Source of the DNA: Tannerella sp. | GTDB lineage: Bacteria > Bacteroidota > Bacteroidia > Bacteroidales > Tannerellaceae | NCBI GenBank assembly: GCA_031283785.1 | Contig: JAITBC010000077.1 | Location: 1 to 6,268, forward strand | DNA: 6,268 bases | Direction: 5' to 3' | In this document: piece after piece, positions 1 through 6,208 of the stretch | How the letters are laid out: every line of letters begins with the position of its first letter | Position numbering within the stretch: position 1 is the first letter of the stretch | Notes under the pieces: model-generated | What the model was told of the DNA's origin: nothing | The model's database searches: none | Seen by the model: the letters and a program-made list of their open reading frames with translations, nothing else | Position numbers and translations under genes: made by a program

Positions 1-984
1 GTAGAACGTACCGAAAAGGATTTGAAATCGACATGGATACTTGTCGGTATCTGTTTTGCCGCCGTACTGACTTTCGTCATAACATATTTCATATTCAGGA
101 CAACGGTGTTGGTGGCGATTGTAGCATCTACCGTGATGATTGTTCTTGCGTTCTTTTTTGCCGCCGTTTCGGGATATTTGGTTGGTATCATCGGGTCGAG
201 CAATAACCCGATCAGCGGGCTTACGCTGACGGCGCTTGTCGTTACGGCTCTTATTTTTATGGTTTTAGGCGTAGAAGGAACAAGCGGAGTCGCAGCTGTA
301 TTGGGAATCGCAGCGATTGTATTCGTAGCCGCAGCTGTTGGCGGCGAAATGTTTCAGGATTTGAAAGCCGGTCATATACTCGGCGGTACTCCATGGAAAA
401 TGCAGGCCGGCGATATAATCGGAGTCGTCCTGTCAAGTGTTGTGATGTTCGGCGTGTTGATACTGTTAAATCAGGGCGATATCAATATGGGAGGTACAGG
501 TTTCGGCAGCAAGGAATTACCGGCGCCGCAGGCCGGATTGATGGCAACTCTGTCGCAGGGAATTGTCGGCGGCGAAATGACATGGATACTGATTATCGCA
601 GGTATGGTCTTGGGATTTGCATTCATACTTATGGGTCTTAAAAGTCCGATGCTTATATTCGTCGGAATGTATTTGCCTTTCGGAACGGTATGCGCTATTT
701 TTGTCGGCGGATTAATAAAAGGTATCCTCGACCTGTACACGGCACGCAGGCAATACAACGAAAAACAATTGGCGTCGGTCGAAAATACAGGCGTCCTGAT
801 GGCTTCGGGATTGATTGCCGGCGAGGCTTTGATGGGGCTGATTATAGCAATATTCGCTGTATTCAATATCTTTTTCAAAGATATGCTGCCAATCGAAAAC
901 CCATCATATCTAATTGGTCTGCTGATTATTTTTGCCGTAGGATATTTCCTTGTAACAATACCATTGCGGAAAAAACAATTTTAA
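1..984 (+). CDS. OPT-family oligopeptide transporter, C-terminal part (5' end outside window)
   Basis: This is a polytopic inner-membrane protein of the OPT family, whose members import oligopeptides or metal chelates, probably by proton coupling. The frame is open from base 1 (V-E-R-T-E-K-D-L...), so 327 residues are visible before the TAA. An internal TTG at 22 is not the true start. Family proteins run to roughly 600-700 residues, so about the C-terminal half is present. Family-like motifs are GSSNNPISGLT (visible residues 65-75), GGEMFQDLKAGHILGGTPWK (114-133), LPAPQAGLM (173-181) and ENTGVLMASGLIAGEALMG (261-279). About nine hydrophobic segments can be seen, near 12-31, 36-64, 75-90, 97-112, 138-156, 194-212, 216-236, 264-292 and 301-320, and the protein ends in a basic tail (RKKQF). 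It looks intact at its 3' end. The substrate cannot be told from the sequence. Family assignment is firm; the role in peptide uptake is inferred from the family. Confidence 0.9.
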   Translation, partial: VERTEKDLKSTWILVGICFAAVLTFVITYFIFRTTVLVAIVASTVMIVLAFFFAAVSGYLVGIIGSSNNPISGLTLTALVVTALIFMVLGVEGTSGVAAVLGIAAIVFVAAAVGGEMFQDLKAGHILGGTPWKMQAGDIIGVVLSSVVMFGVLILLNQGDINMGGTGFGSKELPAPQAGLMATLSQGIVGGEMTWILIIAGMVLGFAFILMGLKSPMLIFVGMYLPFGTVCAIFVGGLIKGILDLYTARRQYNEKQLASVENTGVLMASGLIAGEALMGLIIAIFAVFNIFFKDMLPIENPSYLIGLLIIFAVGYFLVTIPLRKKQF

Positions 985-1152
985 TGTGCAAATGGGAAAA
1001 TGTGTGATTAATGAATTAATATTTTGAAATGGGGGTAAGTGGACAAAACCGCTCAAATTTAGCCTGCTTTTTGTCTATTACGCCAAAAATACAGAAAATA
1101 TTTTTTCAATTCACTAAAAATTAGCGCTTTTGTGCATTCTTAGCAAGAAAAA

Positions 1153-1189
1153 AAGGGCGCATGTTTTGAACCTCAAAACATACGCCCTT
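1153..1189 (-). terminator. Strong hairpin, terminator-like; U-tract on the minus-strand side
   Basis: AAGGGCG (1153-1159) pairs with CGCCCTT (1183-1189), and ATGTTTTGA (1161-1169) pairs with TCAAAACAT (1173-1181). There is one C/A mismatch (1160/1182) and a three-base loop, ACC. That makes 16 paired positions of 17. On the minus strand the stem is followed at once by a T-run (complement of A1148-A1152), the classic intrinsic terminator form. On the plus strand the stem is followed by TATCTTATAAT, which is T-rich but broken, so plus-strand termination of the transporter mRNA about 170 bases after its stop is also possible. No minus-strand gene to the right is visible to justify a minus-strand terminator. 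The hairpin is certain; its direction is not. Confidence 0.6.
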
Positions 1190-1382
1190 ATCTTATAATA
1201 TCAATGGACATTTTGAGTTTATTTTTTTGTCAATTTTGTATTTCACTGTTTTTTAATCCTTTTTTAACTAACCTTTCTTTTCTGAATTGCTGAAAATTGG
1301 AAATAAATCTTTATTTATACATAGCGTCTCAAAAAATACTTAGCTCACCTTATCGTACAGTATCAGTTTGGCATGATTTTTG

Positions 1383-1388
1383 TATAAT
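1383..1388 (+). promoter_or_regulatory. Possible -10-like box upstream of the C11 protease
   Basis: TATAAT lies 22 bases before the ATG at 1411. TTTG at 1367-1370 (and TTGGCA at 1368-1373) lies too close for a standard -35, and no good TAnnTTTG element is present. The call rests only on the hexamer in AT-rich DNA and is weak. Confidence 0.2.
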
Positions 1389-1410
1389 AACATCGGATTT
1401 TTAATTTTTT

Positions 1411-2547
1411 ATGCATAAGATGGTTGATGTTAAATATGAATGCAGACAGCGAAAGCATATTCGTCTGGTAAGTTTGTTTTGTCTGTTGATTTTGTTTTTT
1501 TCGTGCTGTAAAAAGGATGAAAAACCTTCGCTAAAAACAAGAACCGTTATCGTTTACATGATTGGCGATAATAATTTGGACTCTAATGTTGAATCTGATA
1601 TCAACGAAATGGAACGCGGATGGAAAGACAGTTTCGACGGAGACTTGATTGTTTATGTCGATCAAACGAGAGTATCTCCATATATACTGAAAATATCTTC
1701 CGACCGAACACACTCTGTTGTTTCCAAAGAGGTAATGAAATATTCGGACCAAAATTCAAGTTCACAGGAGGTCATGGAACAAGTGCTTTCGGATATAAAA
1801 AGTATGTATCCGGCGAAATCATACGGGTTGATACTTTGGTCTCATGCCAACGGCTGGTTTCCAGCCTCGTCTTCAAACGTGACAAGGTCGTTCGGAGACG
1901 ACAAAGGGAAATCCATGAATATATCGGAACTTGCCAAGTTGACAGGTAAATACGACTTTTGGATTTTCGACGCATGTGATATGATGGGCGTTGAAACGGC
2001 ATACGAACTGAAACATAATGCCGATTATATCGTAGCTTCGGTTACCGAAGTTCTGGCGAACGGCTTTCCTTACGACGATATTTTGGAGTATCTGTTTATG
2101 GAAAATGCCGATCTTGTTTCGGTATGCCAGAAGTTTATGAAATTATACAGGTCTTACTCCGATATCGAAATGCAGACGGCGGCGCTGTCAGTGGTAAAAA
2201 CCGGAAACTTGGATAATGTCGCCGCCACATCAAAGGAGCTGATTCAAAAATACGGAAATAATATTGCAAATATCGACGTGTCGCAAATCCAAAAGTATGA
2301 TTCGGAGGAAACTACACTGCTTTTCGACTTTCTGGATTTTATGGAAAATATCGCCGAAAACGATCCCGCCTTGCAAATGCTACGTAATCAACTGTCTGCT
2401 GCCGTGATATTCGAAGACCATACCCCGTCTATACTGAATGAGTTCGAGATAAAGAGAAGTTGCGGGCTGAGTTGTTACATTTTGGGGCAGAACAGAGGTC
2501 TTGATAATGCATACAAAACTACGTCGTGGTATAAAGCGGCCTATTAA
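1411..2547 (+). CDS. Clostripain-family (peptidase C11) cysteine protease, predicted lipoprotein
   Basis: This is a cysteine endopeptidase of the C11 family (clostripain, PmC11, Bacteroides fragipain), which cleaves after Arg or Lys. The 378-residue product starts with a basic n-region and a hydrophobic core (about 19-30), then a lipobox-like LFFS-C32. Next comes C-K-K-D-E, which fits the Lys plus two acidic residues surface-export signal described for Bacteroidetes lipoproteins. The β-strand VIVYMIGDNNLDSN (46-59) is typical of the family. The catalytic dyad is His145 in LILWSHANGW and Cys189 in WIFDACDMMGVE; Asp187, two residues before the Cys, matches a known S1-pocket Asp. The H-to-C spacing (44) is close to PmC11 (46). 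Arg159, 14 residues after His145, or Lys165/Lys167, could be the self-cleavage site by analogy with PmC11 Lys147. The C-terminal SWYKAAY looks complete. The start is the first ATG and follows a T-run with no ribosome-binding motif; ATG at 1420 is an alternative. Family and dyad are firm; surface location is inferred. Confidence 0.92.
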   Translation: MHKMVDVKYECRQRKHIRLVSLFCLLILFFSCCKKDEKPSLKTRTVIVYMIGDNNLDSNVESDINEMERGWKDSFDGDLIVYVDQTRVSPYILKISSDRTHSVVSKEVMKYSDQNSSSQEVMEQVLSDIKSMYPAKSYGLILWSHANGWFPASSSNVTRSFGDDKGKSMNISELAKLTGKYDFWIFDACDMMGVETAYELKHNADYIVASVTEVLANGFPYDDILEYLFMENADLVSVCQKFMKLYRSYSDIEMQTAALSVVKTGNLDNVAATSKELIQKYGNNIANIDVSQIQKYDSEETTLLFDFLDFMENIAENDPALQMLRNQLSAAVIFEDHTPSILNEFEIKRSCGLSCYILGQNRGLDNAYKTTSWYKAAY

Positions 2548-2704
2548 TTACGATCTCATGTTACGATCTGAAAATTATGGAAAAAGATATAGTCAGAATA
2601 TCAAACATGAAAAATTTTCAGTGAACTTGTTTTCACATATAATCCATTGTAATAAAATGATATATCAGTATTTACGACTGATTCGAAAAAAAAGTCCAAG
2701 TAAA

Positions 2705-2737
2705 TTTGGGTTATATAATAAATATACGCTACCTTTG
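2705..2737 (+). promoter_or_regulatory. Bacteroidetes-type housekeeping promoter (-33 TTTG, -7 TAnnTTTG)
   Basis: TTTG at 2705-2708 is followed after 21 bases by TACCTTTG at 2730-2737. This matches the known Bacteroides primary-sigma consensus (TTTG, 19-21 bases, TAnnTTTG) exactly. Transcription would start near 2742-2745, giving a leader of about 100 bases before the DUF5107-TPR gene at 2843. A 6-bp inverted repeat (2664-2682) ends 22 bases above the -33 box and could be an operator. The promoter shows that the gene is transcribed independently of the protease upstream. Confidence 0.75.
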
Positions 2738-2761
2738 CATTAATTTTAAAGAAATACCGTT

Positions 2762-2806
2762 ATGAGAAGGTATTTGAATTTGAAAAATAAATTGAAGAAG
2801 TTTTAA
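2762..2806 (+). CDS. Possible 14-residue basic leader peptide
   Basis: An ATG about 18-20 bases below the predicted transcription start opens a short frame, MRRYLNLKNKLKKF, ending in TAA. Six of its 14 residues are Arg or Lys. It lies wholly within the predicted 5' leader of the DUF5107-TPR gene, 36 bases before that gene's ATG. A purine-rich AAAGAAA stretch precedes the ATG, which is as much of a ribosome signal as Bacteroidetes genes usually show. It could be a leader peptide that couples translation to expression downstream, or chance. No attenuator-type terminator hairpin is seen between it and the main gene, which argues against classic attenuation. Confidence 0.3.
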   Translation: MRRYLNLKNKLKKF

Positions 2807-2842
2807 TATACATAATTTTAATAACTGAAAAAACAAATTAGC

Positions 2843-5770
2843 ATGTATAAGACAACATTAGCATTTATGATGAAATACGCTGTTGCAATCGGTATCGTAA
2901 TTCTGTTTGCATCCTGCGAAAAGCAGGCGACTGTCCGGGAGGAATCTTTGGAACTAACTACCTATCCGTTCGGCGACCCTGACCCTGTTTCCCGTCCGGA
3001 AAACGCTTTTTATCCGTACTTTAAATTCGACGGCTATGCGCATCAGGGGCAGCCTCAAACATGGAATACGGTCGTGCTCGAAAACGACTATATCCGTGTA
3101 ACCGTTATCCCGTCTATCGGAGGTAAGATATGGGGGGCGATGGAGAAAAGTTCCGGCAAGGAATTCATTTATTTCAACCATGCGGTCAAGTTTCGCAATA
3201 TTGCCATGCGAGGTCCCTGGACTTCGGGCGGGATAGAACTCAACTTCGGCATCATTGGTCATGCACCAACTACAGCATCGCCGGTCGATTACCACACGCG
3301 CAAAAACGACGACGGCAGCGTCAGTTGCTTTGTTTCGGCTTTCGACATGATTACGCGGACATGGTGGCAGGTAGAAATCAACCTCCAGCCGGACAAGGCA
3401 TTTTTCACTACATCTGTCACGTGGCGAAATACTACGCCGTTTCCGCGTCCGTATTATCAATGGATGAATGCCGGATATCGTGCTGCGGACGATTTGACTT
3501 TTATTTTTCCAGGACAATATTATATCGGTCACGGAGGCGACGTAAATTCCTGGCATTTCGACGAAAAAGGGAGAGATTTGTCACGCTATGCCGCGCACGC
3601 CTTCGGTGGAGCCAAGTCTATGCATGTGCTGGGTAACTATAATGATTTTTATGGAGCTTACTATGAAAATGACAGGTTTGGTTCAGTGCATTATTCACCG
3701 ATCAGCAATAAATTAGGTATGAAAATCTTTTTGTGGGGTCTGTCCCGTTCGGGTATGATATGGGAAGACCTGCTGACCGATACCGACGGGCAGTATGTCG
3801 AACTGCAATCCGGACGGCTCTATAATCAAGCGGTGACAGAAAGCAATTACACGCCTTTCAAGCAGTATGCTTTCGAACCGCATGCAACCGACACCTGGAA
3901 AGAATACTGGTATCCGGTGAAGGAAACAGGGGGAATGGTAAAGGCTAACGACATGGGAGCGTTCAATGTAAGCCTGTCGAGCGACAGTGTAACCTTTGCT
4001 TTTTCGCCTGTGCAGCGTATCGACGACGAACTTGTGGCGTGGGCAGGAGAACGGGAGATTTTTCGCGAACGTCTGTCGTTAAATGTTTTGCAGACCTGGC
4101 AGAAAACAATTGCGCTCAATGGCGCTGACGGACTGCTGAAAGTCGCCATAGGTAACAACCGTCTGGTTTATTCCGAAAATCCTGCCGATAATCGGCTTGC
4201 ACGTCCTGTGACAGCTCCTCCCGATTTCAAATATAATTCGGCATACGGTCTTTATCTACTGGGACAGCAGAAAATGAACGAAAACAGTTATGACGAAGCC
4301 ATAGACTTGCTTAAACAATCGCTGTCAATGGAGCCGTATGCCATCCATGCGCTACGTGAACTCGGTTTGATATATTGTTGGCGTGGACAGTTTGCCGAGG
4401 CGGATTCCTGTGCTCGTGTTATCCTGTCCATCAATACTTACGATGCTGACGGTAACTTTTTGTCCGGTTTGGCAAACAGCAAAATGGACAACAGTATTGA
4501 CGCCATCGACGGATTCAGGACGGCAGCCATTTCGCCTGCTCTGCGCGCTGCTGCATACATCTGTCTTGCAAAAGAATCGGCGAAACAGCAGCAATGGTCG
4601 CAGATGCTGCAATACGTCGAACAAAGTATTGCCGCCGGAAGCAATCATGGCGAAGCGTGGCAGTTACAGGCTGTCGCTCTGCGCAAAGCCGGCAGAAGCA
4701 GGGAAGCGGGTACGGTAATCGCTCGTATCGAGCAGGATGAACCGCTGAATCATTATGCGCGTTTCGAAAAATATTTGCTTACAGGGTCGGATAAAGACAT
4801 GAAAAGTTTCCGAGAATACATTCGTTGCGAGCTGCCTGATGAGACTTTTATGGAAATGGCAGGATGGTACGAGAGTATGAACTGTCGCGACGAGGCGCTG
4901 GCCTTATATGCCTTTGCACAGGACTATCCGACGGCGCTTTACCGTAGCGCATATCTGCTGTATAAACAGAATGACGAACGGTATGCCGAATTGCTGCAAC
5001 ATGCAGAGTCATTGCCTGTGCGGATGGTCTTTCCTTTCCGCTCCGAAACTGTTCCGGCGCTCGAATTGGCTGTCGCCCATTCGGACAAATGGGTGAACAA
5101 ATATTATCTTGCAACGCTGTACACCTTTTTGAGAGAAAAAGAAAAAGCAGCCGTTCTGTGGGAACAGTGCGGCGACACGCCCGACGACGCAGTTTTCTAT
5201 CAGGCGCGCGCTCAGTATCGCACGGGCGAAGAACGGTTGAAAGATTTGCTCCACGCCGAACGTCTGGAAAAATCGTGGCGAACCGGGCTGGCTCTGGCGC
5301 GTTATTTTCAGGAAAAGAATCAATATGATGTAATGTATGAAATAGCAAAGAAATACATAACAGATTTTCCGGACAATTATATGCTGGGATTGAAATATTC
5401 GGCGGCAATGCTTGCTCAGAAAAAGTATCGTGAGTGTACCGAATTTTTATCCCGGTTAAAAGTGTTACCAAACGAAGGAGCGTATGAAGGTCGGGTAGTA
5501 TATCGGAAAGCGTGGTTATTCTGCGCTCTCGAAAACGTGAAAACGGGCGACTTCAAGGCAGCGCTCGCCGACGTGGAAGAGTCGAAGTTATGGCCTGAAA
5601 GCCTTGGCGTGGGCAAACCTTACGATGAAAATATTGATTTAAGCGTAGAAAATTTTATTACGGCATACTGCGACGCCAAACTGAACGGTACGAAACTGCC
5701 GCAATTCAATTCGACGCCAGCTTCTGCTACAGATGAGGTAATACAGGAAGCGATTCGAATATGCCGGTGA
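2843..5770 (+). CDS. DUF5107 domain and TPR-repeat lipoprotein
   Basis: The function is not established. The 975-residue product has a lipoprotein signal (core about 12-22, lipobox LFAS-C25), so it should be anchored in the outer or inner membrane facing the periplasm or surface. Residues about 50-365 match DUF5107, a β-sandwich resembling galactose mutarotase. Landmarks are VLENDYIRVTVIPSIGGKIW (78-97), GGIELNFGIIGHAP (129-142), YYQWMNAGY (204-212), and FEPHATDTWKEYWYPV (344-359). Conserved-looking polar residues there (Glu132, His140, Glu345, Glu354) are candidates for a sugar site. A β-rich linker follows (about 370-440). From about 464 to 915 the protein is helical with TPR-like units, clearest at 464-497 (AIDLLKQSLSMEP) and 498-531; later units are degenerate. 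The length fits the family. The start is the first ATG; ATGs at 2867 and 2870 also leave a workable signal. The gene has its own promoter. Its last residues, after KLPQF, abut an IS remnant and may be altered. Confidence 0.85.
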   Translation: MYKTTLAFMMKYAVAIGIVILFASCEKQATVREESLELTTYPFGDPDPVSRPENAFYPYFKFDGYAHQGQPQTWNTVVLENDYIRVTVIPSIGGKIWGAMEKSSGKEFIYFNHAVKFRNIAMRGPWTSGGIELNFGIIGHAPTTASPVDYHTRKNDDGSVSCFVSAFDMITRTWWQVEINLQPDKAFFTTSVTWRNTTPFPRPYYQWMNAGYRAADDLTFIFPGQYYIGHGGDVNSWHFDEKGRDLSRYAAHAFGGAKSMHVLGNYNDFYGAYYENDRFGSVHYSPISNKLGMKIFLWGLSRSGMIWEDLLTDTDGQYVELQSGRLYNQAVTESNYTPFKQYAFEPHATDTWKEYWYPVKETGGMVKANDMGAFNVSLSSDSVTFAFSPVQRIDDELVAWAGEREIFRERLSLNVLQTWQKTIALNGADGLLKVAIGNNRLVYSENPADNRLARPVTAPPDFKYNSAYGLYLLGQQKMNENSYDEAIDLLKQSLSMEPYAIHALRELGLIYCWRGQFAEADSCARVILSINTYDADGNFLSGLANSKMDNSIDAIDGFRTAAISPALRAAAYICLAKESAKQQQWSQMLQYVEQSIAAGSNHGEAWQLQAVALRKAGRSREAGTVIARIEQDEPLNHYARFEKYLLTGSDKDMKSFREYIRCELPDETFMEMAGWYESMNCRDEALALYAFAQDYPTALYRSAYLLYKQNDERYAELLQHAESLPVRMVFPFRSETVPALELAVAHSDKWVNKYYLATLYTFLREKEKAAVLWEQCGDTPDDAVFYQARAQYRTGEERLKDLLHAERLEKSWRTGLALARYFQEKNQYDVMYEIAKKYITDFPDNYMLGLKYSAAMLAQKKYRECTEFLSRLKVLPNEGAYEGRVVYRKAWLFCALENVKTGDFKAALADVEESKLWPESLGVGKPYDENIDLSVENFITAYCDAKLNGTKLPQFNSTPASATDEVIQEAIRICR

Positions 5771-5797
5771 TTTTCGTTGGTATTCGTAATTGAAAAA

Positions 5798-5902
5798 ATA
5801 ATGATGAACCTGATTGCAGCAATTGGCGTATACTGTTTTTTCGAAAAAAAGCCTGCAATCAAAATACTTGGCGGGCTCGCCGGACAGGCAGCTTTGCAGT
5901 AA
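5798..5902 (+). pseudogene. Remnant of an IS982-type transposase C-terminus
   Basis: The frame here encodes I-M-M-N-L-I-A-A-I-G-V-Y-C-F-F-E-K-K-P-A-I-K before diverging and stopping at TAA 5900-5902. The block N-L-x-x-A-x-x-x-Y-x-F-F-x-x-K-P is how I remember IS982-family transposases of Bacteroidales ending, just after a conserved H-S-R-H-R-S-type motif. That upstream motif and the DDE domain are absent, so only the tail survives. The frame is the same as that of the DUF5107 gene and is open right after its TGA at 5768-5770. Alternatively it is a genuine 33-residue small protein starting at ATG 5801, but the transposase resemblance makes a scar more likely. The match is from memory and needs a database search. 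Confidence 0.45.
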
Positions 5903-6208
5903 GACCTGTCGCACAAATATTATCTAAATGCTAACTGATGACTGTGCCGTTTTCAGAACAGGAAACTGGGGGCTGCTTTTTTCGTTCAAAAATTGAGGCT
6001 TATCCAAAACTCAGGTTATTAAAATTACGCTATGCACAGTAGATTTGTTATATAAGCCTTAAATTCGCAAAGATTTTTGCAATAAATTGATATGTACCGA
6101 AGTATAACAAATATTTTTCACCTGTTTAGGCGAAAAAATATGATTGTAAAACATCAGAGTTCCTGACCCGTGGGAAACAGTGTGTCCTCAAAATGTAAAA
6201 TCATTTTT
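5903..6208. other. Intergenic stretch between the transposase remnant and the window-edge ORF
   Basis: No gene is supported in these 306 bases; all frames are short. The left part may belong to the IS remnant (to about 6016). TAGATTTG at 6040-6047 matches the Bacteroidetes -7 element TAnnTTTG, but no TTTG lies 19-21 bases above it, so it is at best half a promoter for the ORF at 6209. The remainder is AT-rich without further clear structure. Confidence 0.5.
5946..5992 (+). terminator. Weak terminator candidate downstream of the DUF5107 gene
   Basis: GCCGTTT and AAAC...GGC can pair around TTCAGAACAGG with an asymmetric internal bulge, and TTTTTT (5987-5992 region) follows within a few bases. 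The stem is poor. It is the only hairpin plus T-run seen on the plus strand after this gene, and it lies about 175 bases beyond the stop, within the putative IS remnant. Confidence 0.2.

Larger units (their letters stand above)
985..1410. other. AT-rich intergenic spacer between transporter and C11 protease genes
   Basis: This 426-base stretch holds no convincing gene. It contains ATTAAT-GA-ATTAAT at 1007-1020, a strong hairpin at 1153-1189 (listed separately), and a perfect AT palindrome AAATAAA-TC-TTTATTT at 1301-1316. It also holds poly-T tracts around 1220-1265 and a TATAAT-like box at 1383-1388. A minus-strand frame open from 1139 down to 1059 encodes about 26 residues including KKYFLYFWRNRQKAG. 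It has no start codon and could be gene debris, but I cannot assign it. The base composition is far more AT-rich than the genes on either side. Confidence 0.7.
2548..2842. other. AT-rich spacer carrying promoter and leader of the DUF5107 gene
   Basis: No full-size gene is seen. The spacer opens with a 9-base direct repeat TTACGATCT (2548-2556 and 2561-2569). It then holds the odd-centred palindrome TGAAAA-A-TTTTCA (2608-2620), a weak GTGAA/TTCAC hairpin (2621-2636) and a 6-bp inverted repeat ATCAGT/ACTGAT (2664-2682). No hairpin followed by a U-tract was found to end the protease mRNA. The right third holds the promoter and leader ORF listed separately. An open frame at 2501-2743 overlaps the protease end and runs through this DNA, but it has no recognisable protein features. 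Confidence 0.65.
5798..6016 (+). mobile_element. Possible 3' end of a degenerate IS982-like insertion sequence
   Basis: The transposase tail is followed about 110 bases later by AGGCTTATCCAAAACTCAGGT (5996-6016). On the minus strand this reads ACCTGAGTTTTGGATAAGCC, with the 5'-AC end usual for IS982-family inverted repeats. If this is the right-hand terminal repeat, an IS end is fixed at about 6016. No left repeat or target duplication was found, so the left part must be deleted or replaced, possibly by rearrangement at the 3' end of the DUF5107 gene. The left limit given is simply where transposase-like sequence begins. Confidence 0.3.

Noticed and set aside
1054..1087. Minus-strand promoter-like pair TTTG and TAAATTTG
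   Set aside because: The spacing is 22 bases, outside the usual range, and transcription would run antisense into the transporter gene with no target.
2548..2569. Direct repeat TTACGATCT, 13 bases apart
   Set aside because: There are only two copies right after the protease stop, with no further units or flanking structure.
2608..2636. Small palindromes after the protease gene considered as a terminator
   Set aside because: TGAAAA-A-TTTTCA has no room for a loop, GTGAA/TTCAC is only 5 bp, and no U-tract follows either.
2501..2743. 80-codon plus-strand frame overlapping the end of the protease gene
   Set aside because: It starts inside the protease, runs through AT-rich spacer and across the promoter, and reads as a Lys/Ile/Tyr-rich string without motifs.
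2954..3556. 200-codon minus-strand open frame opposite the DUF5107 domain
   Set aside because: The plus strand carries conserved family blocks here, and the minus translation has no recognisable features.
4848..5471. 207-codon open frame on the minus strand inside the DUF5107-TPR gene
   Set aside because: It is fully covered by a well-supported gene with family motifs on the other strand, and the translation is rich in Arg, Pro and Ser with no domain. It is an antisense shadow.
5811..5861. Inverted repeat TGATTGCAG/CTGCAATCA around the palindrome TTTTTTCGAAAAAA
   Set aside because: The 33-base loop is long and no T-run follows, so it is a poor terminator. The repeats lie in transposase-like coding sequence and are probably chance.
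5851..5889. Nested short stems GCCTG/CAGGC and GGCG/CGCC
   Set aside because: The stems are only 4-5 bp, with unpaired stretches between them and no U-tract after, so they are too weak to call a terminator.
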